Below are positions 21,301-29,143 of a DNA stretch of 64,000 nt, piece by piece. This stretch comes from Cylindrotheca closterium (lineage: Eukaryota; Bacillariophyta; Bacillariophyceae; Bacillariales; Bacillariaceae). Below the pieces are notes generated by a model. It was not told the origin of the DNA. It ran no database searches and worked only from the letters and a program-made list of their open reading frames with translations. Where the stretch lies: assembly GCA_933822405.4 (NCBI GenBank), contig CAKOGP040002047.1, forward strand, positions 62,834 through 126,833. Reading direction: 5' to 3'. Position 1 is the stretch's first letter, and each line of letters opens with the position of its first letter. Position numbers and translations under genes: made by a program.

Positions 21301-21475
21301 GACTTGGACTCTTGGAGTTGTCATTCGTTTTTTTTCTCTGCTGGCCATTATTCGTGTTCTTCGTACCGCCTGTTTTCGTTTGCTTTCCCTTCTTTTTATT
21401 GTTGGATCCTCGTGGTTGTGGAGGCTGCTTTGGTCCACCGCTGTCGTTCTTTGTTTCATTCTCTGCAGCCACCAT
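18371..21475 (-). CDS. RNB-family 3'-5' exoribonuclease, DIS3L2-like
   Basis: The single exon encodes 1034 aa. The first ~180 residues are low-complexity Lys/Asn/Ser/Gly. A cold-shock-type domain starts near YWTLEDCL (about 185-250) and is followed by a long acidic Glu/Asp insert (about 255-320). A second OB region follows, then the RNB catalytic domain (about 515-880). The catalytic Asp cluster IDPTTAKDLDDALH is intact, as are HIADVSYF, VYLVDRVIPMLP and the SPIRRYADVIVHRLL helix. A C-terminal S1-like region with basic residues ends the protein. There is no PIN domain, which separates it from DIS3/Rrp44 and places it with the cytoplasmic DIS3L2 group, which degrades uridylated RNAs. SSD1-like inactive proteins are excluded by the intact Asp residues. 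Confidence 0.92.
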   Translation of the reverse strand: MVAAENETKNDSGGPKQPPQPRGSNNKKKGKQTKTGGTKNTNNGQQRKKTNDNSKSPSPKNSGNSNKKNKEKQNSQGEPNDGNKAAADGGGANNSSSKSNNNKGSPAKGNNNRRRRNHPRKAAPKSTKDDSNTKEANTGTNQSKASSPSKKNANNNRGRGGNPRNNNSGSRGNKSNDTNIIYPTYWTLEDCLTKYNAKDPNIIRGTIRVLPMKDAMAFCTCDRGSQQMDVMLAGPLERNRSLDGDTVFVELLPPGEEVDETMEDQEEVEGMVEEEVVGDLDSDSDDGSGRDEGGEVEDEIMGDEDGSQSDGSEYGDEEEGEESWWQDDSVQVDLWDPLVPIQRSKGISKRASSNEEDQQRRGRVVYVVPPKAYASEINPSQETKASFRKIVGTLKRLQSGTTLLTCSNKSLPQFRLSNPDAKKFKAAPNTAIFQARYDYGAWMENHRWPPCSNVVQFGESCNIEDETAALLIENQVDHGEHPPEVLEECQTVVASGEYSNGADSGWKPTPEMHEGRRDYRKQRIFTIDPTTAKDLDDALHITDLGNGQVELGVHIADVSYFMEPDSLLDVEAQRRCTTVYLVDRVIPMLPRPLCEIACSLNENVERLAFSCVWRMNKDGSVVKGHKVWYGRTVIKSCARLDYATAQNIIDNKVAAHENAEIEEELWPKSRRPTGGHTIEEVAGDVRLMNEIAQARRQMRFRNGALGLNSVKLTFQLDGDGETPLLCKPYEIRDSNRLVEEYMLLANYLVAQRLITHAGGLACLRNHEVPLYDGLEKVAAVAQAAIGFKVDIDSSEGLQRSLSRLAQECQDELVLKCVTEMLKVPMKPAQYIAAGNLSPHEWAHFALNIPYYTHFTSPIRRYADVIVHRLLQATLDETVEDFEWTEKRIGNICERCNDKKEGSRKAQERSDTVFLALYLKKHPLKGQLGIVLSVGQKTFTVFLPSLGISALVFLEEHKDWIEFKDYTFGKEGVGSGDQLPDKRIKLTRITKHKGEQWKELEIKFFRRVRVTCVCSDKAPIAVKLQLEGPWTGSNK

Positions 21476-21949
21476 CTTCCTTACAAATTAATTACCACTG
21501 CAACAATTCGGTTGACTATATTCTTCTTCTATCTATGCAATATAAATAATTATGTTGGCAACATGCGTGTTTGTGATTAAATTCCTTTGATGGCTGTCTA
21601 CCGGTACGAGTACAGTTCGAAACGTGTCTCTTGTGGTATGCTCGTTCGTCGTCGGTATCATACGTGTATCCATTTTGATCTCGTGCTCTCCATTCTCCAA
21701 TATTTCCATCTATCGCGCATTTCAACACGAAAAAAAAGCCGAGGTTCGAGTTTTCGTCTATATTTTTATTGTCCAATCATTGTGATGCAGGATTTAACAA
21801 AGCGTTGTTGACCTAACCTAATTAACGAGGCACTAGCCCGTTACATATGGCTTTTCCAAAATGCACGAGGTTTGTCGCTTCGTCTTTCCAAAACGCTCGT
21901 TCAAAAACAAAAACACAGAAACACAAAAAGCAAACACCAAAAAACAACG
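21476..21949. promoter_or_regulatory. Divergent promoter region
   Basis: This 474-nt space separates two divergent genes. It contains a TACCGGTA palindrome (21599-21606). No RNA gene or ORF of note is seen. Confidence 0.5.
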
Positions 21950-24001
21950 ATGGAGCGAAGAAAGAGTGCCTTAGAAGAAGCCCAAGAAGCGGCTCTCAAC
22001 TTTGCGTTGGATGACGACGATGATGTCTCCGTCATTAGCTTCGAGTCTGCCAGTGGTGGTGCCGAAGACGTGGAGCTGACGTTCCAAGAATTCACCAGCA
22101 ATGCCGCCAATTCTATTCCAAGAACAAGCTGTGGTACAGATTCTACGTATCAAGCACACACACGATCTTCCTTGACCTCGCCACCACCGGCTTCCACTTC
22201 CTCCATCAAGGCTCCAAATCGCAATTCTTCTCCGTCAAACCCCTCGAATGAAGACAAAGAGAACAACAGCAACAGCAACAGCTACCAATGGGCTCGTGCT
22301 CGTGCTCAAGCTTTGGCTTCCATCCTCCAACCAGGACTGGAATCAGAAGACGATGGCTTTTCTCTTGACAGCTCCCAAAGCGAAAGCTCTGCCTCCAAAA
22401 TGGGACCGAAACCACCCAAGAGAAAGGACAGCAGCCCCGACAGCAGCAGCAATGCAAAAGCAGATGAAATCTTCTTACAAATGCAAATTCAGTCAGGCGA
22501 ATTCAGCGTTTCCAGGCGCTCGTTGCCTCCAAATTTGACCCGATACAGTTCTGGTGAATCCACCTCCACCGCAAAGAGTGCTCAAACTATCAAGTCCTTT
22601 CCTCCTACTGTCAAGCGCACTCTATCCCAGTCCTCCTATCGAGATCCAAGACATCGCAAGAACTATGGGGGCCAATCCTATCGTTCTTTGATTCGCCCGA
22701 CTCCAAGACCCGCAAGAGTGGCGACCCGAGCTGCGTCCGTTGGGACGACTACTGGCAGCACCATTTCCTCTAAGTCTTCCTCTAGTTTCAAGGCCAGTAG
22801 TCATGCTGCTGTAGTAGCTACCAAAGCGACTGCTACTAATGAAAAGAATCAAGAGAAACGGGCAATTTCCCAGTTCCGCCAAAGCTTTCTTCGTACCATG
22901 GAAGAACGGCTTCAAATGCGCGTGGAAACCAAGGAACGCCGATACGACGAAGAGAATCAACAACAACAACACCATCAGCGTTTCCAAGAAAATGGGGAGG
23001 AACAGGAGGAAGAAGAAGACAAACCTCCTTCCGATACTGAAATTCTCACGGCGGAAACTAGGGTCGTTCCAACCTCTGTTGATTTGAATGAGACCCAGCA
23101 CAGTCTTGCGGAAAGCACCATCCCTGGTCGCAAATTGGTGCATTCTGTCTTGATTTATTCCCTCTTGGGAACAATTGCCATTGCCACCATTTCCATCTTG
23201 ATTGTCGTTCTTTTGCAAAAAGGAGATAACGAAGGAAAAGTTCCGTTGATGGAACAAGATTCTCCTGTTGCTCCCGTATCTCCTCCTACTATAGCTCCTG
23301 AAGTGGTTCCAGACCAAGTCCTAGCGGTCGTTCCCAAAACCATCTGCATGGAACAGGTGCCTGGTGACGGTTGGTCGACCCAATGCTCTCCAGAACAATC
23401 CAATCTTCAAGGTGGGGGTGTCTGCAATCTCGTGGCCCAGAGCTTCTTGCATCAAGTCGAAGGGGCAGACATTGCGTTTCAATCTTCTACATCTTGCTTG
23501 GGAGATATTGTCATTGGTAACTTCACCGTGGCCGATGCCTACCAAATTCTTCCCTACAATGAGCGACTCTGGAAAATTGAAGTGACAGGGTTTGATATTC
23601 TAACGGTTCTGGAGCAAGTCTTGGAAGCCACATTTGGAATCAACAAGGGCAAGCGAGACTACCCATATGCCGCTGGGTTGCGCTTTGCGATCAATGCTTC
23701 GGCTCCCTATATGCACCGTATCTCGGACCTTGAGATCAATCGTCGATTGGAACAATATGCATGGGAACCATTGGACATGGACGGAAAGTATACTGTTGTT
23801 GCCAGTCGGAATCTCTTGATTGGTGGATCAATCATTCGGGATACACCCTACGCAGCCTTTGAACAGGCTTACAAGGATCAATTTCCAAAGGGTAAAACTT
23901 GGAGGCAAACCACCACTACCTTCATTGAGTATGCGGAAAAGGAAAGAGTGCTGCGTGATCCACCATTGGATACCTATTCCACTGCATTGTTTGTTCCATA
24001 A
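21950..24001 (+). CDS. Membrane-anchored protein with orphan 5'-nucleotidase C-terminal domain
   Basis: The single exon encodes 683 aa from the ATG of MERRKSAL; the open frame extends upstream only from a TTG. Residues 1-390 are Ser/Thr/Pro-rich and disordered with basic stretches, probably cytoplasmic. One transmembrane helix follows (about 397-420, IYSLLGTIAIATISILIVVLL). After it comes a short Pro/Val spacer and a C-terminal domain (about 463-683) that resembles the 5'-nucleotidase C-terminal domain (GDIVIGNFTVADAYQILPY, EVTGFDILTVLEQ, YAAGLRFAINAS, DGKYTVVASRNLLIGG). In normal ecto-5'-nucleotidases this domain binds the nucleoside base and works with an N-terminal metallophosphoesterase domain, which is absent here. 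The protein may be a nucleotide-binding receptor or a diverged non-enzymatic relative (inference). Confidence 0.85.
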   Translation: MERRKSALEEAQEAALNFALDDDDDVSVISFESASGGAEDVELTFQEFTSNAANSIPRTSCGTDSTYQAHTRSSLTSPPPASTSSIKAPNRNSSPSNPSNEDKENNSNSNSYQWARARAQALASILQPGLESEDDGFSLDSSQSESSASKMGPKPPKRKDSSPDSSSNAKADEIFLQMQIQSGEFSVSRRSLPPNLTRYSSGESTSTAKSAQTIKSFPPTVKRTLSQSSYRDPRHRKNYGGQSYRSLIRPTPRPARVATRAASVGTTTGSTISSKSSSSFKASSHAAVVATKATATNEKNQEKRAISQFRQSFLRTMEERLQMRVETKERRYDEENQQQQHHQRFQENGEEQEEEEDKPPSDTEILTAETRVVPTSVDLNETQHSLAESTIPGRKLVHSVLIYSLLGTIAIATISILIVVLLQKGDNEGKVPLMEQDSPVAPVSPPTIAPEVVPDQVLAVVPKTICMEQVPGDGWSTQCSPEQSNLQGGGVCNLVAQSFLHQVEGADIAFQSSTSCLGDIVIGNFTVADAYQILPYNERLWKIEVTGFDILTVLEQVLEATFGINKGKRDYPYAAGLRFAINASAPYMHRISDLEINRRLEQYAWEPLDMDGKYTVVASRNLLIGGSIIRDTPYAAFEQAYKDQFPKGKTWRQTTTTFIEYAEKERVLRDPPLDTYSTALFVP

Positions 24002-24620
24002 AAAAATGCTTGGGACGGGTTCAAGACCGACATGGGATGTGTCTTGGGGAAGGGGGAATGAACCCGTCGTCGCTTGTGGTAAAGGTAGTCAGCAAGATTC
24101 GATTGGTTACACCCTTCGTATTCAAACATTCACACCAACCGAAGTTCTTGAAGCCACAAGGGGAAGTAGTCTATCTAGGGAAAGAACCATTGGCAAAGAT
24201 TGTAGGGATAAGATATAGTAGGTGTCATAGCGTGATACTCTAGTAGAGTAGTTGATTTCTTGATGTTGATTTGGCGAAAAGAGTTCACATTGCCATACAC
24301 ATGTTTCGATCCCGCTGTGTTCAGGTTTTTCGGAAGCACAGGTAGTATGACTTGAACAACGCTCATGAAATAACGCCTATCTCGGAAGTACGACTCATTT
24401 CGTAGTATTGAATCTACCTGACGACCGTTCCGTCGGGCGGCAGGAACGCGCACCGCAAGTGAGATTCAAATGATCACGATTTGTTGGCGAGTCGTAACCA
24501 AAATTGCAACCAAGTCACATTCCATCAAACCGAAGCATTCATTTCCAGCAGAAAGACCACCACCCATTATATTGCATCGATCGAGGCACATATTTTCCAA
24601 AAATACACAAATTGACTCGA
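24002..24620. other. Intergenic between two plus-strand genes
   Basis: I find no gene in these 619 nt. The overlapping short frames show no domain or codon pattern of a real gene. The 3' part is the promoter and leader of the ARM-like gene. Confidence 0.5.
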
Positions 24621-25496
24621 ATGATGAAGGAAGCCTCGATGCATACACCACCCCCTTCTACCTTTGGTTCACTTTGTCCAAAACAACAAGCTGAAACCAC
24701 CATGGCATCATCTTGGCAACCCAATGACCGCTTTGACTATCTGAAGGATCGACTGGATAAAATAGACAGAGCGCAATCTGCAATAGAAGCAGAAGAACCA
24801 ATGCATAATTTTACATGTTCATTGCTGCAATTGAAAGATGTCCGACTTCAAGAAGCAGTCGTCTTCAAGAAAGGTAACGAGACGCTACTATGCCAACTCG
24901 AAGAAATAGGAGCTATCCCAACACTCTTGAATGCAATTGAGCGATTCAATGGAGAGTCCTCACCCGAGTTCAATAACAGTGCATGTATTGCCATAGTTCA
25001 CTTTGCGTTCCAAAGCAAAGAGAGATCATGTGAGATTTTCCAAATCGGAGGATTCCAAACGATTGTCCAAATGATGGAAACCTACCGAGCAATCGACTTT
25101 ATCCAGATCATTGCAATTGCTGCTCTCATGGTGGTTGGGAAAAATTCTGGCATCGAGAAATATGATTTGGAGTGGACGATACTACACGAAATTGTTGTCG
25201 CAATGGAATACCACCAAGAATCATCACATCTCTATATAGTTGCTTGTTCGGCATTGGGGTCACTTTTCGGACCAAACAGTATGACCATGGTGCCAGAAAC
25301 GGACGCTGGGGTCGAATTATACTATCGTGCGATAGATGCAATATGCTTTGGCTTGGTAATACTTCATCTTGATGATCGAGTAGCACAAAAACTTGGAAAG
25401 GACCTGTTATTTTGCTTGGTGGGTCAACAGGTAGCAGAAGAAATGATGTTTTACGTTGAGAGCTCATATGGGGTATATACTGCTGCCGCTGCCTGA
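24621..25496 (+). CDS. ARM/HEAT-like helical repeat protein
   Basis: The single exon encodes 291 aa if the ATG at 24621 is used. The ATG at 24702 has the stronger context (accaccATGg) and would remove 27 residues. The sequence shows a series of helix pairs with armadillo-like spacing (EIGAIPTLLNAIERF, NNSACIAIVHFAFQS, GGFQTIVQMMETY, IQIIAIAALMVVG, YIVACSALGSLFG). It has no signal peptide, membrane segment or catalytic motif. It is probably a soluble scaffold. The function is not recognisable, and similar short ARM-like proteins are often lineage-specific in diatoms. Confidence 0.78.
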   Translation: MMKEASMHTPPPSTFGSLCPKQQAETTMASSWQPNDRFDYLKDRLDKIDRAQSAIEAEEPMHNFTCSLLQLKDVRLQEAVVFKKGNETLLCQLEEIGAIPTLLNAIERFNGESSPEFNNSACIAIVHFAFQSKERSCEIFQIGGFQTIVQMMETYRAIDFIQIIAIAALMVVGKNSGIEKYDLEWTILHEIVVAMEYHQESSHLYIVACSALGSLFGPNSMTMVPETDAGVELYYRAIDAICFGLVILHLDDRVAQKLGKDLLFCLVGQQVAEEMMFYVESSYGVYTAAAA

Positions 25497-25626
25497 CCAG
25501 TATAACTTTGAACAGAGATACAAATAATTCCGGAGAGAAACGTAGCTACGACGTGTAGCTGCTCCCCACAATAATAAGCTACTGTAGCAATTTTGATTTG
25601 TTTCATCGTTGGTGCTTGTTTTCGTA

Positions 25627-27696
25627 TCATATATGCTGTTGTGTTTCAGTAATGAGCTGCTCCACCAACTCAGTGAAATTGTCGCCTTTGTGCATGATAC
25701 TAGCAATATGCCCATCAGGTCGAATCATCACCCATGTTTCTTTCTCGTTATCGCCCAAACCATACCAATCGTTTTCCTTCAAGTGTAGATTCAAGCAAGT
25801 TCTTTCAGAAGTACTGCATTCTATTGATTCGCCGATTGCCACTTTCAAATTGACTTGGCGAATGTAAATTCCTAGCTCGCTTTGTAATACTGTCAGCAAA
25901 TCTTCCGCTTGAATTCCTTCTCCACTCGAAGAGGATGATATGCGAACGAGGCAAAAGGGGCACGGGCATTCATCATTTGCTAGTTGTGCTGGCAAATCCC
26001 TTGTTGTAATAGTATTTTCTCCAAGTTCGCAGAGCCTAGGGAATGCTGACTTTGCACTTCCATCGACCACAACAGGCATATGCGGGAATAATCCTCCTAT
26101 GGCGATCTTCGGTAGATTGGCCAAAGTGTCACTGGTTTCATCGATCAAAGCTTCTTCAGGGTCACCATATCGAAATCCAATCTCGTGGTTGGGGAAAAGA
26201 AGCGGCAGCCCCTGTCCCAACTTGAGAAGAGATCGAAGGTTCTTCGTCACATGTCGCGAGAAAACTCCATCGAATGAACTCTTAAGTTGGCCCAATGGCC
26301 ACAGTGCAGTCTCTAGTGCCATTTGAAACGTTTTTTGTCGGACTTGCATGGGAACAAAGAAAGAAGATGCATCTAGCCCTTGAATGAGTACCTTTGGGTG
26401 TTGGTGATTCAGATAGCAGGAATTCATCACATCCAATACTCTCTCATAGTTCCGCACACTAAGGGCAGCATTCCGACTAGCAACCTCTTGGCGTTCGTTC
26501 TGATAGGATTGGCCAATCTTCTTCAAATTATTGCTGGTGTTGCCGTCTTGGTGCTTCTTGAGTGCCAATCTCCAAGCTAGATTGTGTGCATCCTGAAGTC
26601 CAGTATTCATTCCAAAGCCACCGGCAGGTGGAAAAACATGCGCAGCATCACCCACCAAGAAAACGTTCTGTCGAAAGTACTCCTCCGCAACCAACGACCC
26701 CATGCTCCACGGTCCGATACTTTGAATTTCGAAATCATGGGAGCCTCCCATGGCTGCTGTCACCATCTCATGCACCTTTGACGCAGTAAAATTCTCTTTC
26801 AATGTCTGATAGGGATGGAAATATGGAATCTGCATTACATACTCCTTGGGTGAATGTCGTACGACCATGGCCAGAACTTGTGGAGAGAATATGGTGTACA
26901 ACATGGCTGGTGGAAAAGGATCTTCTTCCGAGGTTAATGTAAAGTGGACGTTGATCAAATGCTGGATTGTTGTTTCCCCATGCATCGGAATGTTAAGAAG
27001 GTTCCGCCACCAAGATTTGGCACCATCGGCGGCAAGGACAACAGGAGTATGAAACTCTTTTCCTTGTTTTGTGCGAATCCTCCATGAACCATCGTCGGTT
27101 TGCCAGTCGGCGTGAGTGACCTCATCACTGTACAAGAGATTGCTATTTTGACTATTGCTTTGACAGTTCTCTGCAGCAGCATCGTGCAGTATTCGGCAGA
27201 ATGTGTGTTGTGCAAGATGCCCAACAGAACAATCGCTAAGTTCCAATACCTCCCCATTTCCAAAAGCCGGTTCTTTTCCGTCTTCCAAAAGGATCCCATT
27301 GGAATCTGTATGAGCATGTAAAGGTCTATCGACAGGGTGAATGACTTCTGCCATGGTTGCAGCAGACGTCATATCTGGACCAAAACGAAAGGATTTCCAT
27401 TCGTCCACAGGTGGCATTGCCCCTCGAATTTCAGAATACACATCTGACGGCAGACTGTGGCGCAAGAGCTCCATCGTTCTTGTGTTCAGAAAATGGGCTT
27501 GTGGATGTCTGAACCTTTGCTTTGTAGACTGAGCTTCCAACAGGGTGAAAGGGACGCCATAGCTTTGTAGGAGATTGGCTAAAAACAATCCGGTTGGACC
27601 ACCACCCACAATCAAGATTGGAGTTTCTGTTGCAAAGCATCTCTGCTGCCGCTTTAAGGAGAGACTCCGTTTCAATTTGCTAGAGAATCTGGCCAT
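25627..27696 (-). CDS. FAD-dependent aromatic-ring hydroxylase, probably mitochondrial
   Basis: The single exon encodes 689 aa. The N-terminus (MARFSSKLKRSLSLKRQQRC) is basic and amphipathic, as in mitochondrial presequences. The flavin fold starts at ILIVGGGPTGLFLANLL (about 28), with the Glu of LLEAQ binding the ribose. The DG motif is in LAADGAKSW, and the second FAD motif is VGDAAHVFPPAGGFGMNTGLQDAHNLAW (about 347-375). This is the class A phenol 2-monooxygenase/PheA-TfdB-like layout. The C-terminal ~180 residues resemble the thioredoxin-like domain of that group. Such enzymes hydroxylate a phenolic substrate with NAD(P)H and O2. The substrate cannot be told from sequence. The start is 282 nt from the divergent FkbM gene. 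Confidence 0.9.
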   Translation of the reverse strand: MARFSSKLKRSLSLKRQQRCFATETPILIVGGGPTGLFLANLLQSYGVPFTLLEAQSTKQRFRHPQAHFLNTRTMELLRHSLPSDVYSEIRGAMPPVDEWKSFRFGPDMTSAATMAEVIHPVDRPLHAHTDSNGILLEDGKEPAFGNGEVLELSDCSVGHLAQHTFCRILHDAAAENCQSNSQNSNLLYSDEVTHADWQTDDGSWRIRTKQGKEFHTPVVLAADGAKSWWRNLLNIPMHGETTIQHLINVHFTLTSEEDPFPPAMLYTIFSPQVLAMVVRHSPKEYVMQIPYFHPYQTLKENFTASKVHEMVTAAMGGSHDFEIQSIGPWSMGSLVAEEYFRQNVFLVGDAAHVFPPAGGFGMNTGLQDAHNLAWRLALKKHQDGNTSNNLKKIGQSYQNERQEVASRNAALSVRNYERVLDVMNSCYLNHQHPKVLIQGLDASSFFVPMQVRQKTFQMALETALWPLGQLKSSFDGVFSRHVTKNLRSLLKLGQGLPLLFPNHEIGFRYGDPEEALIDETSDTLANLPKIAIGGLFPHMPVVVDGSAKSAFPRLCELGENTITTRDLPAQLANDECPCPFCLVRISSSSSGEGIQAEDLLTVLQSELGIYIRQVNLKVAIGESIECSTSERTCLNLHLKENDWYGLGDNEKETWVMIRPDGHIASIMHKGDNFTELVEQLITETQQHI

Positions 27697-27978
27697 TCTA
27701 CTACCGTAGATGTACTGTATTAATATTATATCATGTTCGTTTGGGATCGCATTTGTTCGTGTCCATCAAAAAATCATTGCAATTATGTTTGCAAGTTTGA
27801 TGAGGTGGTGATCTCCCATGAGCTCGAAGTAGTCGACAATGTCTCTGAAACATGAATCGAATGCGACACGACAAAAAAAACTTGCATGACTTTTTTAAAA
27901 GACTGATGCAGGACGACAGTTTGTCCACAACAGTATTTAAAAAATCGCTCCACACTCCCAACAGAAAGTTTTGTTGCA
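27697..27978. promoter_or_regulatory. Short bidirectional promoter
   Basis: Only 282 nt separate the start codons of the FAD hydroxylase (minus) and FkbM-like (plus) genes, so their promoters must overlap or share elements. A TATTTAAAA sequence near 27935 is a possible TATA-like element for the plus-strand gene. Confidence 0.45.
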
Positions 27979-28947
27979 ATGAGACAAGTTGATGCCAAGT
28001 TGATAGCCGCAGGGTTCGGAGTCTTGCTGGTATTGAATACTGTCTTCGTTTCAAACAAAGATTGGACACGATATTCGGACAAAGTTGCTTATAATAGTAC
28101 ATTCGTCGTCAGCAGCAGCCTCAGCAGCCTTGACAGCGTTGTCGAGTCCTCAGTCACCAGGACACCCCGTCTTGCGGATGGATGCTACCACATATATCTA
28201 GATGTTGGTGCAAATATAGGGATTCATGGTCGCTTTCTATATGAACCTGAAAAGTATCCAAAATCGCGAAAAGCAGTTCCCTTATTCGAAGAGATGTATG
28301 GCAAAAATCGTTCCAACGAGGACTTTTGTGTTTTTGAAATCGAAGCGAATCCAAGTCATTGGGAAAGACTTGATAGTGTTAGTACAGCGTACAAAAATGT
28401 CGGATGGCGTTACCAAATTGTAAAGGCGGCAGCCTTTGACAAACCCGGCACCATGACATTCTATCACCAAGGTACGGATAGGCGTCGCAGCGAGTTTGGA
28501 TTTTCGATCAAGTCTATGGGGAATACAGACAATGAGCACTTTTCGAAAGTGGAAGTTCCTACACTTCGACTTGCTGATTGGATTCAAACGGAATTGCTAG
28601 AACGTCAAATCCCTGCAACGCCTCCGTCTGGGACCACTTATGAGAAACCGATATTTGGAATGAAGTTTGACATTGAAGCATCAGAACTTGTTGTACTCCC
28701 AGATATGCTGATGACCGGTGTTATGTGCAAAATTGATTTCATGTTTGGCGAGTATCATACGTTTCTAGTGCCCATGGAATTTGAGAATCCAAATGTCACT
28801 GTGAAAAACGAAGGGCAAGTGAGATTTCTGAGAAATGCGATGAAAGGAATCTTGGGAACCGCAAGAAATTGCCAGACTTCCTTCATTATAATGGACGATG
28901 AGGAATATTTGCATGATGGGAAGCCACTCCCCGGGGATCAACAATAG
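27979..28947 (+). CDS. FkbM-like methyltransferase, type II membrane protein
   Basis: The single exon encodes 322 aa. A short N-terminus is followed by one signal-anchor helix (about 8-25, LIAAGFGVLLVLNTVFV), so the catalytic part would face the ER/Golgi lumen. SAM-binding motif I is YLDVGANIGIHG (about 72-83), and the acidic post-I motif is FEIEANPSHW. FkbM-type features continue with TLRLADWI and MKFDIEASELVVLPDML, which corresponds to the IDxEGxE block. FkbM enzymes O-methylate sugars or small metabolites; many diatom copies are thought to act on glycans. The exact acceptor is unknown. The gene is complete and has no intron. Confidence 0.86.
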   Translation: MRQVDAKLIAAGFGVLLVLNTVFVSNKDWTRYSDKVAYNSTFVVSSSLSSLDSVVESSVTRTPRLADGCYHIYLDVGANIGIHGRFLYEPEKYPKSRKAVPLFEEMYGKNRSNEDFCVFEIEANPSHWERLDSVSTAYKNVGWRYQIVKAAAFDKPGTMTFYHQGTDRRRSEFGFSIKSMGNTDNEHFSKVEVPTLRLADWIQTELLERQIPATPPSGTTYEKPIFGMKFDIEASELVVLPDMLMTGVMCKIDFMFGEYHTFLVPMEFENPNVTVKNEGQVRFLRNAMKGILGTARNCQTSFIIMDDEEYLHDGKPLPGDQQ

Positions 28948-29143
28948 AAAATCGTGATAGATTAAATTCCGAAGAAACAGAAGCAACTCACTACGCTTCA
29001 CCATGATGCTGATTTATTGAAATCAGTGAAGAACACCTTCTACATTACATATTCATAGTAATAGAACAGTTTCAAATATAATAGTCAACACGAAACACAG
29101 TGTTTCCGATATACCATCATTTCTTCTGTAGCCTCACGATAGG

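Noticed and set aside
20934..21549. Two long plus-strand open frames rich in Leu/Phe/Cys
   Set aside because: They are antisense to the Lys/Asn/Gly low-complexity N-terminus of the DIS3L2-like gene, whose triplet composition keeps the opposite frames open.
22622..23317. 231-codon minus-strand frame inside the 5'-nucleotidase-domain gene
   Set aside because: It is a shadow of the sense gene, which has clear domain content.
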